A DNA stretch of 64,000 bases, taken from the NCBI RefSeq assembly GCF_007595705.1, contig NZ_NISY01000006.1:124001-188000 (forward strand). Direction: 5' to 3'. A program made the position numbers and the translations under genes. The stretch is from Streptomyces sp. SAJ15 (GTDB taxonomy: Bacteria; Actinomycetota; Actinomycetes; Streptomycetales; Streptomycetaceae). Shown here in pieces: positions 53,798 to 62,708 of the stretch (positions within the stretch are counted from its first letter, which is position 1; every line of letters begins with the position of its first letter). A model generated the notes under the pieces. The model made no database searches and had not been told where the DNA came from. It worked only from the letters and a program-made list of their open reading frames with translations.

Positions 53798-54781
53798 ATG
53801 AGGCTGCCCACGCCGCGTGGAGAGGTGTCCGCCGCGCTGGTCGACGCCCTGGGCCGTGGCGTGGAGCCCGGCCGGGCGGTGTCGCTGCCGCACGAGGCGG
53901 CCGCCCGCGCCCGCCCCTACGGCGAGGACGCCCAACTGGCTCTCTACCTCGGATACGAGCTGCACTACCGCGGATTCGAGGGGGTCGACGACGCCTGGGA
54001 GTGGGACGCGGAGCTGCTGCGGCTCCGCGGCGTGCTGGAGCGGCGGTTCCTCGCGGCCCTGAGAGCCGACGTGCCGTGCGACGGGGACGTCGCGAGCACG
54101 GTGGAGGCGGCGCTGCGGGAGCCCGTCGGGGGCGGCGGCGTCAGCGCCTATCTGCGCGACGCCGGAGAGTGGTGGCAGCTGCGGGAGTACGCGGCGCACC
54201 GGTCCCTGTACCAGCTCAAGGAGGCCGACCCGCACGCCTGGGCCATCCCACGGCTCACCGGCCGGGCCAAGGCCGCGCTGGTCGCGGTCGAGTACGACGA
54301 GTTCGGCGCGGGCCGCGCCGAGCGGATCCACGCCGACCTGTTCGCCGCGCTGCTCGCGGACCTGGGCCTGGACGACGGCTACGGCGGCTACCTGGACGCC
54401 GCGCCCGCCCCCACCCTCGCCACGGTCAACCTGATGTCGCTGCTGGGCCTCCGCCGGGAGCTGCGCGGTGCCCTGGTCGGCCACTTCGCGACGGTGGAGA
54501 TGACCTCGCCGCCCGCCTCCCGGCGCATGGTCGAGGCCCTGCGGCGGCTCGGCGCCGGCCCGGCCGCCGTCCACTTCTACGCCGAGCACGTCGAGGCCGA
54601 CGCGGTGCACGAGCAACTCGTGCGCCATGAGGTCATCGGCGACCTGCTGCGCCGCGAACCGCGACTGGCCCCCGATGTCGTCTTCGGGATCGCCGCCACG
54701 CAGTGGCTGGAGGACCGGCTCGCCGATCACGTCCTCGGGGCCTGGCGGGAGGGGCGCTGCTCACTGCGCGCTCCCCTGTGA
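53798..54781 (+). CDS. Heme-oxygenase-like putative diiron oxidase (iron-containing redox enzyme family)
   Basis: 327 residues from ATG at 53798. All-helical, heme-oxygenase-like fold with no signal peptide. Candidate metal ligands are intact: LGYELHYRGF (Glu54, His56), VEYDEFGAGRAERIH (Glu165/Glu168, His178) and HFYAEHVEADAVHEQL, which gives H-x3-D-x2-H (His264, Asp268, His271). Related heme-oxygenase-like diiron oxidases (HDOs) cleave or N-oxygenate amino-acid or fatty-acid substrates. The substrate here is unknown. It is convergent with a CDGSH protein, overlapping it by 21 bp, and lies near an ATP-grasp enzyme and a methyltransferase, which suggests a biosynthetic role. Confidence 0.85.
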   Translation: MRLPTPRGEVSAALVDALGRGVEPGRAVSLPHEAAARARPYGEDAQLALYLGYELHYRGFEGVDDAWEWDAELLRLRGVLERRFLAALRADVPCDGDVASTVEAALREPVGGGGVSAYLRDAGEWWQLREYAAHRSLYQLKEADPHAWAIPRLTGRAKAALVAVEYDEFGAGRAERIHADLFAALLADLGLDDGYGGYLDAAPAPTLATVNLMSLLGLRRELRGALVGHFATVEMTSPPASRRMVEALRRLGAGPAAVHFYAEHVEADAVHEQLVRHEVIGDLLRREPRLAPDVVFGIAATQWLEDRLADHVLGAWREGRCSLRAPL

Positions 54782-55150
54782 CGGTCGGCGCTCGCCCCCG
54801 CGACCGTCGGCGGGAGGTTCCAGCGGGCCGCCGGAGGGTTCGGCGCCCGGCGACACGGGCCGTGGAGCGCGGTCTCGCGTCGCGGCCGCTCGTCGAGGTC
54901 CGCGGTGGCTGGTGTCGCACCACGGGTACAGCAGGCTGCGCCGGCAGGTGCACAGGGCGACCACCGGGCGGTCGGAGCGGACCACGCTGCCGTCCTCCAG
55001 GACGACCTCGACCGGGCCCTCCATGACCATCGGGCCGCCGGGCTCCTGCCAGACCCGCCGCGCCGGCACCGGCCCGCCTCCGGTCTCCGCCACGGGTTCG
55101 CCTTCGCGCTTGGGCTCCGGCGTGAGGTCGGCGTCGGCCACGGGCGTCAT
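54761..55150 (-). CDS. CDGSH iron-sulfur protein
   Basis: 129 residues. The 2Fe-2S motif is ALCTCRRSLLYPWCDTSHR: Cys67, Cys69, Cys78 and His82 in the exact mitoNEET pattern C-x-C-x2-S-x3-P-x-C-D-x-(S/T)-H, with Thr in place of the usual Gly. The preceding GGPMVMEGPVEVVLEDGSVV is the typical beta-hairpin. The N-terminus (1-35) and C-terminus (90-129) are Pro/Arg-rich and look disordered. It transfers electrons or clusters, and being antiparallel and overlapping with the putative diiron oxidase it is a good candidate for that enzyme's redox partner (inference). Confidence 0.9.
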   Translation of the reverse strand: MTPVADADLTPEPKREGEPVAETGGGPVPARRVWQEPGGPMVMEGPVEVVLEDGSVVRSDRPVVALCTCRRSLLYPWCDTSHRGPRRAAATRDRAPRPVSPGAEPSGGPLEPPADGRGGERRPSQGSAQ

Positions 55151-55324
55151 CCCCTGGCCGCGCTCGGCGCGCTCCGCGGAGCGTTCGTCCGTCGGGTCAT
55201 GACGGTGGCCCCGTCCCCTCGTCGGCTGCGTCTCAGGGCCACCCTGCGACCGGAGCCCCCGGTGTGCAAGCGGGCTCCTGCCGGAGGCGAGGAGCGGGCG
55301 GTGCGTCCGGGGCGACGCGCCCGA

Positions 55325-56206
55325 TCATCGGGCCTGCGGCAGGCGTACCTCCACCAGCCCGTCGTTGAGCCGGACCTCGAAGGAGGGCTGCGGGGCGGTG
55401 GCCGGTCCGGCCACGCAGGTCCCGTCGGCGAGTCGGAAGGTGCTCCCGTGCCAGGGGCAGACCACGCAACCGTCGACGACCTCGCCCTCGGAGAGCGGGC
55501 CGGACAGGTGGGAGCACCGGTCGGCGAGCGCGTGGAGTTCGCCCGTTCCCTCGGCGTCCCGCACGATCAGCACCGGGACCTCTCCGACCATCCGTCGCAC
55601 CATGCGGCCGCGTGGGAACTCCTCGGGGCCGCCGACCGCGTGCCAGCCCGCGTCGACCAGGTGCGGTACGGCCTCGCTGTGGTTGACGCCGGCGGCCTGC
55701 CGAAAGGTGAGGTGGCCGCCGAGGAAGCCGCCGGCGGTGGCCGCGGCGAGCCCGGCGAAGCCCAGCAGCCTTCCGCGCCCGCCTCTGAGCCGGACGATGA
55801 GGGAGGCGGTGTAGAGCACGATGGCCGTGGTGTTGGCCGCCGCGTGCACCACCCCGACCCGTTCCTGCTCCGGGAACTGGTCCGCGAAGTCCGTCGCGCC
55901 CGCCACGGCCGCCGGAGCGGCCGTCACCAGGCCCACCGCGATCAGCAACCGGGCCGCGCGTTCGTTGCCGCGCGTCAGGTCGAGCAGCGCGGCGGAGGTC
56001 CAGGACCCGATGGGCGCCTGCACCAGCGTCGGATGCAGCGGGTGCCCCTGCCAGCGGCCGCGCAGCAGCTCCCGCGCGCGCCCCAGGGGGAGGGCCCGGA
56101 CGCCCGCACGGAGGGGGCTCGCGACCCGGTCGAGGACCTCGGCGTCCTCGATGGCGTCGATGGTGGACAGCGGGTTCGCCGCGGAAACGCGCATGCACTG
56201 TCGCAT
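55325..56206 (-). CDS. DUF2231 membrane protein with C-terminal Rieske domain
   Basis: 293 residues from ATG at 56206 (GAGGA upstream; ATG at 56194 also possible). The N-terminal DUF2231 part has three or four membrane segments (LVQAPIGSWTSAALLDL, AARLLIAVGLVTAAPAAVAG, ANTTAIVLYTASLIV, LLGFAGLAAATAGGFLG). The C-terminal Rieske fold binds a 2Fe-2S cluster through ADRCSHLSGPLSEGEVVDGC and VVCPWHGSTF (C-x-H ... C-x2-H). It should pass electrons at the membrane. It lies beside the CDGSH gene and may supply electrons to the same pathway. Confidence 0.92.
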   Translation of the reverse strand: MRQCMRVSAANPLSTIDAIEDAEVLDRVASPLRAGVRALPLGRARELLRGRWQGHPLHPTLVQAPIGSWTSAALLDLTRGNERAARLLIAVGLVTAAPAAVAGATDFADQFPEQERVGVVHAAANTTAIVLYTASLIVRLRGGRGRLLGFAGLAAATAGGFLGGHLTFRQAAGVNHSEAVPHLVDAGWHAVGGPEEFPRGRMVRRMVGEVPVLIVRDAEGTGELHALADRCSHLSGPLSEGEVVDGCVVCPWHGSTFRLADGTCVAGPATAPQPSFEVRLNDGLVEVRLPQAR

Positions 56207-56393
56207 TCCCCGATTCCTCGGGCGATAACTCCGCCAGGCGATGGACCGCCTCCGGTGAGTGCGATCCGCTGCGCGGGACCCACGCCGAGCCGTCCTCACG
56301 TACGCCGCCCGTCCTCACGTACGCCGAGCCGTCGTGCGGGTGCGCCGTGTCGCCAGGCTGCCCGAGGAGGGTCCCGCGCCGCTCGCCGCCGGG

Positions 56394-57710
56394 ATGCGTC
56401 CTCGTCCGCACCGGCGTAGACCTCGAAGGGTGGAGCAGCAGCACCGCGACCCCCTCATCCTCTATGCGAACTTCCACTCCGACCTGGCCGTGGACCTGGG
56501 GGCGCGCGACGCGCTCGAACGGTGGGCGGAACAGGCGCCGCGCAAGATCTGGCTGATGCGACCGGGCGATGTCCTGGTCACGCCCGTCCCGCTGAGCGCC
56601 GCGTTCCAGGCTTACGCCTGCGACCTGCTGGGCCTGGCGCCCGAATCCCTCACCCTGCTCCACGTTCCGCCCGTGCCGGGCGGAACGCTGGCCGACGCGG
56701 TGCACCGGGCCGGAGCGACGGACACCCTCCGGAGGCTCGTCGTCGCGCGCCCCGGGATCCAGCTGCTGCCCCTCGCCCTGGACCGCTCCACGGTCGACCT
56801 CGCCGCACGGCTGGCCGTCCCGATCGCCCCGTACGGGCCGCGTGGCGCGCCGCGGGCGGCGCTGGAGGTGACCTACCTGCTCAACACGAAAGGGGCCTTC
56901 CGCTGTGCGGGGGCCAGGCTCGGGATGCGCCTTCCTCCCGGGCGGGTCTGCGGCGGCGAAGACCTCCCGGCGACGGTGGGTGCTCTGCTGGCGGAGCACG
57001 ATCGCGTCGTCCTCAAGCCGGACCGCTCCGCGGGCGGCCACGGTCTGACGGTCCTGTCCGGTACGGACCCCGTGCCCTCGCCGGGGGAGCGGGCGACCGT
57101 GTGGGTGGTCGAACAGTGCATGGAGCCGATCCGGTCCCTGAGCGTGCAGATGGAGGCGACACCGGACGGGCCACGACCGGTCTTCAGCGGCGAGATGCGC
57201 ACCTCCGGCGGCCGCTACACGGGCTACCTCTCCCCGCTCGCGGACGCCGACCGGTTCCGCGCGGTGGAGCTCGAGCGATGGGGCGGTGCGCTCGGACGGT
57301 ACCTGTCCGGGCACGGCTACACCGGGCCGTACGGAATCGACGCGGTCCTCGCCCCGAACGGCCTGCTGTACGCCACCGAGGCCAACGTCCGCCGCACGGC
57401 CACCACCACGCCCCGGGCCATGGCCGTCCGCCTGGCCCGAGCCGCCGGTCTGGACCACCCCGCCTGGCTGCTCGCCCAGCACGAGAGCCGGTCGGCACTC
57501 GGCTTCGCCGAGGCCCTGCGACTGCTGCGGGACGCGGGACTGGCCTGGTCCCGGGGATCCGGCGCGGGCGTGGTGCTGTACGAGGACGCGCCCGCCGACG
57601 GCCGATCCTGGCGCTACGCCGTCATCGGAACCGACCGGAGACAGGTGAAGCGACTGCGCCGGGCCCTGCTGGACGCCTGGGGAACGACCGCCCGGGCGGA
57701 GGAGGGGTGA
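56394..57710 (+). CDS. ATP-grasp ligase-like protein (PGM1-related)
   Basis: 438 residues if the ATG at 56394 is used; a GTG at 56430 is equally plausible and neither has a clear ribosome-binding site. The ATP-grasp core is RVVLKPDRSAGGHGLTVL (nucleotide-binding Lys and glycine loop), WVVEQCMEPIRSLSVQMEA, FSGEMRTSGGRYTGYL and the metal-binding end YGIDAVLAPNGLLYATEANVRRTATTTP (Glu, Asn, Arg). The N-terminal domain (LILYANFHSDLAVDLGARDAL) is typical of this group. ATP-grasp proteins form amide or peptide bonds; PGM1-like members act in peptide antibiotics. Divergent from the Rieske gene. Confidence 0.87.
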   Translation: MRPRPHRRRPRRVEQQHRDPLILYANFHSDLAVDLGARDALERWAEQAPRKIWLMRPGDVLVTPVPLSAAFQAYACDLLGLAPESLTLLHVPPVPGGTLADAVHRAGATDTLRRLVVARPGIQLLPLALDRSTVDLAARLAVPIAPYGPRGAPRAALEVTYLLNTKGAFRCAGARLGMRLPPGRVCGGEDLPATVGALLAEHDRVVLKPDRSAGGHGLTVLSGTDPVPSPGERATVWVVEQCMEPIRSLSVQMEATPDGPRPVFSGEMRTSGGRYTGYLSPLADADRFRAVELERWGGALGRYLSGHGYTGPYGIDAVLAPNGLLYATEANVRRTATTTPRAMAVRLARAAGLDHPAWLLAQHESRSALGFAEALRLLRDAGLAWSRGSGAGVVLYEDAPADGRSWRYAVIGTDRRQVKRLRRALLDAWGTTARAEEG

Positions 57711-57719
57711 GCCGCGTGG

Positions 57720-58382
57720 TCATGGCCTTTCCGGGGCGCGGGCACCGCGGATCACGACCAGCTCCTCGTGGCGTTGGCCGGGGTCGATGAGCCCGGAGTC
57801 CTCCATCCACGCGGCGCGGGCGCTGAGCAGCGGGCCGAAGGGCTGGGCGCGGCGGGCGACGACGGACGCGGTCAGCCCACCGGCGGTCAGGGCGCGCAGC
57901 GTGCGGAGCGGCTCGGCCACGGAGGAGTGCACCACGAGGAGGACGCCGGTCTCGTTGAGCAGCAGCGGAGCCATGGCGCACAGCCGGTCGAGGTACCGGC
58001 GTCCGTCCGGTCCGGCGTCCCGGGAACCTCCCCCGCGAGGGCGCCGGGCGTCCCGCTCCGGGCAGGGGACATAGGGCGGGTTGGCCGTGATCAGGTCGAA
58101 CCGCTCTCCGGGGGCGTGATCACGGAAGTCGGCGTGCCGGACACGGACGGCCGCGCGGTTGAGCCAGGCGTTGACGCGCGCTGTCAGCACGGCGCGGTAG
58201 GAGATGTCGACGGCCCGTACGTCGCCCGCGCCGAGCCGCGCGGCCGTCACGGCGATCAGCCCCGTGCCGGTGCACACGTCCAGCACCCGAGCCCCGGGCG
58301 GCACGGACACCTGCGCAAGGGTGTCTCGTAGCAGGTAGGAGTCCTCCTGGGGGCTGTACACACCCCAGGGTCGCAGCAGCAT
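57720..58382 (-). CDS. HemK2/MTQ2-like class I methyltransferase
   Basis: 220 residues from ATG at 58382 (GGAGG upstream). The N-terminus MLLRPWGVYSPQEDSYLLRD and SAM motif VLDVCTGTGLIAVTAARLGA, then DISYRAVLTARVN and the active-site NPPYVPCPERDAR (N-P-P-Y) mark the HemK/MTQ2 class of N-methyltransferases, which normally modify glutamine in release factors. A second, small copy near an oxidase and ligase suggests that it has been recruited to methylate a small molecule or peptide side-chain nitrogen (inference). It is convergent with the ATP-grasp gene, 9 bp apart. Confidence 0.88.
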   Translation of the reverse strand: MLLRPWGVYSPQEDSYLLRDTLAQVSVPPGARVLDVCTGTGLIAVTAARLGAGDVRAVDISYRAVLTARVNAWLNRAAVRVRHADFRDHAPGERFDLITANPPYVPCPERDARRPRGGGSRDAGPDGRRYLDRLCAMAPLLLNETGVLLVVHSSVAEPLRTLRALTAGGLTASVVARRAQPFGPLLSARAAWMEDSGLIDPGQRHEELVVIRGARAPERP

Positions 58383-58510
58383 CGCGCCTCCGCCCCTACC
58401 GACGTGGACAGACAGCACGGCTGGACAGACAGCACGGCCGCGGGCGGCTCCGTACTCCCGAGTCTCCCGAGTCGGCTTCCGTTCCGAAGCCTCAAACTAC
58501 TCTCGGTGAG

Positions 58511-59377
58511 GTGCCGGCGTCCTCTGGAAGGGTCCGTACGGCTGACGCGGAGGCTCCGGCCGCCGAGACGGCCGGGACCCGTCAGGGCGAGGACCGCGGC
58601 CTCACGCCCGGCATCCCGTATGTCGACGTGGCGGCCGAGATCGAGGCGAACCTCGACACGTTCGCACACTTCGCGGACCGCGCCCGCGCCACGGGCGCCG
58701 TGGTGGTCCCGGCGATGGCCTTCTTCGGCGGCCTCGGCGGCCTCGGCGACCTGCTGGTCACCACGGCGATGGGCGACTGGACCGCCGCGGACGAGGCGCA
58801 CATCGCCTACGGCCTGAGCAGTTGGCACCCCACCGCCGGAACGCTCGCCGCGGGCGCGGTCTCGGGGCGGCGACGGGGTGGCCGCCGTGTCCGCTACACC
58901 GGAGGACGGCTGGCGTACCACGACGACGCCCTGCCCACCCTGGAGTGGCCCTTCCCGGCTCCGCTCGGCCCGCAGAGCGTCATCGGAGAGTTCACCATGG
59001 CCGACGTCGTCACCGTTCCCAGCCACCTGGCCGTCCCGGAGGTGCGCACCTACATGACCGCGAAGGCGGCCGCGGACCTGTTCGCTCCCGACGCCGCGGC
59101 ACCGACCGCCGTCGACGAACTCGGACGCTCCGCGCAGACCTTCGTCGTCGACGTCCGCGTCAGCTCCGGTGGCACCGAACGCCGCCTTGTCGCCGCCGGT
59201 CAGGACATCTACGCCGTCAGCGCGCCGCTCGCGGTGGAGGCCGTCGACCGCGTCCTCACCGGCCGCACCAGGGCCACCGGCGTCGTCTCGGCGGGTGCGG
59301 TCTTCGACGCCCCGGACTTCCTCCGCGCCCTGTCCGCGCACCTCTCGCTGCACACCCCGCTCGACACGCGCGGCTGA
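58511..59377 (+). pseudogene. 5'-truncated saccharopine-dehydrogenase-like gene
   Basis: The frame from GTG at 58511 begins with about 30 non-homologous residues and then enters strong homology at GIPYVDVAAEIEANLDTFAHFADRA ... PAMAFFGGLGGLGDLLVTTAMGDWTAADEAHIAYGLSSWHPTAG, the middle of saccharopine-dehydrogenase/short-chain reductase-like proteins. The N-terminal Rossmann nucleotide-binding third (G-x-G-x-x-G, about 90 residues) is absent, so the product cannot bind its cofactor. The remainder is open to a normal stop. It is presumably a remnant after deletion. Confidence 0.7.
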
Positions 59378-59434
59378 CCGATCGCGCCGTACCGGGGGCC
59401 GGGGCCCCGGCCGCGGACGGCACGATCGGTCAGC
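59373..59434. terminator. Terminator between the truncated reductase and lipoprotein genes
   Basis: GCTGACCGATCG (59373-59384, containing the reductase stop codon) pairs perfectly with CGATCGGTCAGC (59423-59434); the inner GCCGT/ACGGC and GGGGCC/GGCCCC arms extend the stem. Confidence 0.8.
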
Positions 59435-59447
59435 GGGCGCACGTCCC

Positions 59448-60014
59448 TCAGAGGGCGATCGCCTTCCAGACCTGGCCCAGCTGGCACCGGAAGGTGGCGG
59501 GCGCGGAGGACGGCCGGATGCTGATCTCGGCCGACAGCGACTTGGTCCGGGACTGACCGGCGGGCACACCGCTGACGTCGAAGAGCAGGCCGTCCAGGTA
59601 TTGGCCGTTCCCGTCGACGATCTCGACGGTGCCGTCGTAGCTCGCCTGGCCCCGCGAGTTGCCGTTGGTGATGGTGATGGTCGCGGAGGACCGGTCGCCC
59701 GTGAAGTCGAAGTCGCAGGCGGTGATGGCGATGTCGTCCTTGGCCGGCGTCGTGCTCAGCGGACCCGTCGGCGGCGTCGTGGCGACCCCGCCGGTCGTGG
59801 TGCCGTCCGTCGTGGTGCCGCCGGTCGTGGTCCCGGCCGTCTGGCCACCGCCACCGGACGCCGCGTCGGGGTTCCCCAGCCCGCCGGACGAGGCGAAGCC
59901 GTCGCCGGATCCGCCGGAACGGCGCTTCTTGCCGCCCTCGCAGCCGGTCACTCCCGAGAGGGCGATCACGGCGATTGCGGCCATGGCGACAGCACGGACA
60001 CGACTGGGCTTCAT
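59448..60014 (-). CDS. Lipoprotein with Thr/Gly-rich linker
   Basis: 188 residues from ATG at 60014 (GGGGGA upstream). VAMAAIAVIALSGVTGC gives a lipobox (VTGC), so the mature protein is membrane-anchored outside. A Gly/Ser/Thr-rich linker (about 30-85, GTTTGGTTTDGTTTGG) precedes an immunoglobulin-like beta domain (about 90-188: AITACDFDFTGDRSSATITITNG, YDGTVEIVDGNGQYL). The domain resembles cell-surface Big/DUF4352-like folds; function unknown. Confidence 0.82.
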   Translation of the reverse strand: MKPSRVRAVAMAAIAVIALSGVTGCEGGKKRRSGGSGDGFASSGGLGNPDAASGGGGQTAGTTTGGTTTDGTTTGGVATTPPTGPLSTTPAKDDIAITACDFDFTGDRSSATITITNGNSRGQASYDGTVEIVDGNGQYLDGLLFDVSGVPAGQSRTKSLSAEISIRPSSAPATFRCQLGQVWKAIAL

Positions 60015-60142
60015 ACGTCAAATCCCCCGATTGCATACCTGGGTTGAGCGAGGTGAGCGCCTTCTTTGACAGGCACGCGCCAGGCTATCAAGGGCGGAAC
60101 GCGACCCTCCGGCGGCTTCCGAAGCACCGGGTGCCGCTCTCG

Positions 60143-60172
60143 CGCCGTTCCCGGCCCGCGCCGGGAACGGCG
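60143..60172 (-). terminator. Hairpin downstream of the YVTN-fragment frame
   Basis: Perfect 12-bp stem CGCCGTTCCCGG (60143-60154) / CCGGGAACGGCG (60161-60172), 6-nt loop, between the YVTN pseudogene stop (60210) and the upstream region of the lipoprotein gene. Confidence 0.8.
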
Positions 60173-60209
60173 GCCGTCCCTGTGCACTCAGGCCGAACCC
60201 TCCGGGGTT

Positions 60210-60752
60210 CTACTTCCTGTCGTGGTGGTCGTGCTTGTCGTCCTTGTCGTGGTCGTGGTGGTCGTCGTCGTGGTGCGGCTTCTCGCAGCGCTTGTCGTGC
60301 CTGATCGCGGTGGTGTCCGTGGCGGTGTCAGGGGCGCTGCCGCCTCCGGTGACCGTGGCCGTGTTCGTGACCTGCTGGGCGGCCCTACAGGACACCCTGA
60401 CCGTAAGCGTGATCGGCGGGTAGCTGTCCCCGGGGGCGAGGGCGTCGCCGCGGGTACAGGTCAGCGTGGCCAGGCTGCAGTTCCATCCGGTGCCGCCGAT
60501 CGCGGCGGCGATGAGGCCCTTGGGCAGGGTGTCCTGGACGGTGACGGTGGCGATGACGGTGTTCGTGGCCGTGTCGATCACCGACACGTTGTTCGAGTTG
60601 CCGTTGGTGACATAGGCGCGGGTGTCGTCGGGGGTGATGGCCACGCTGAGGGGAGTGGTGCCGACGGGGATGGGAGTGGCCGGCGCTGCGCGACCGCCTC
60701 GCCATGACAGTCTGTTGGACGCACATCGCCTACGACCCGATTGACCTACCAT
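60210..60752 (-). pseudogene. Truncated YVTN beta-propeller protein with His/Asp-rich tail
   Basis: Homology begins near 60690: one YVTN-type blade (PLSVAITPDDTRAYVTNGNS, then VSVIDTATNTVIATV) and a DUF11-like surface-protein segment (NCSLATLTCTRGDALAPGDS, VTNTATVTGGG), then a tail of HDDDHHDHDKDDKHDHHDRK. A YVTN propeller needs seven blades and a signal peptide; here only one blade remains and the 5' end (upstream of 60690) is non-homologous, so the gene is probably a fragment. The tail could bind divalent metal ions if expressed. Confidence 0.6.
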
Positions 60753-60880
60753 CAGGCCGGCCGTCGGCGGGTGGCTTGCCGCGACCGCTGCCGCGTAGAC
60801 GTCGTGGCCGTTGTACCCGGCCCGACGTCCCTGCCGTTAGACTGGTACGGACGTTGATCGTTTTGTCGAGGAGCCCAGAC

Positions 60881-60910
60881 ATGGTGGTGGACGACGACAT
60901 CTCCGGGTGA
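60881..60910 (+). CDS. Nine-residue leader peptide of the ABC-F gene
   Basis: ATG at 60881 lies 7 nt after GAGGAG (60868-60873) and opens the frame MVVDDDISG, TGA at 60908-60910. A -10-like TAGACT is at 60838-60843. It starts 165 bp before the ABC-F start. The stop codon sits inside a hairpin, as in ribosome-mediated attenuators of antibiotic-resistance genes. Translation is inferred from the ribosome-binding site and context. Confidence 0.55.
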   Translation: MVVDDDISG

Positions 60911-60965
60911 TTACCCGGACCCGACAGGCCACCGGTCGGTGCGCGGAAGCACCGCCGACGTGGCC
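60902..60965 (+). promoter_or_regulatory. Putative attenuator hairpins upstream of ABC-F
   Basis: Hairpin 1: TCCGGGT (60902-60908) with ACCCGGA (60913-60919), loop GATT, covering the last codons and stop of the leader. Hairpin 2: GGCCAC (60927-60932) with GTGGCC (60960-60965), inner GGTGC (60938-60942) with GCACC (60949-60953). The ribosome-binding site of ABC-F (GAGGTCACCTCC, before 61046) can also form a small self-hairpin (GAGG/CCTC). A ribosome stalled on the leader would open hairpin 1. Confidence 0.6.
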
Positions 60966-61045
60966 TCGCCGTCGTCCCGTCCCTCCCCTTGTCCGCCGCC
61001 GGGGCGCAAGTGCCGTCCCCGCCCCCTCCCCGCGAGGTCACCTCC

Positions 61046-62680
<1,635 letters not shown>

Positions 62681-62708
62681 GCCGACGACGAGCCGCACCC
62701 GCCGGGGG

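Noticed and set aside
54761..54781. Frameshift or annotation error where the oxidase and CDGSH genes overlap
   Set aside because: The overlap is only 21 bp at the 3' ends of convergent genes and both tails are non-conserved, so no error needs to be assumed.
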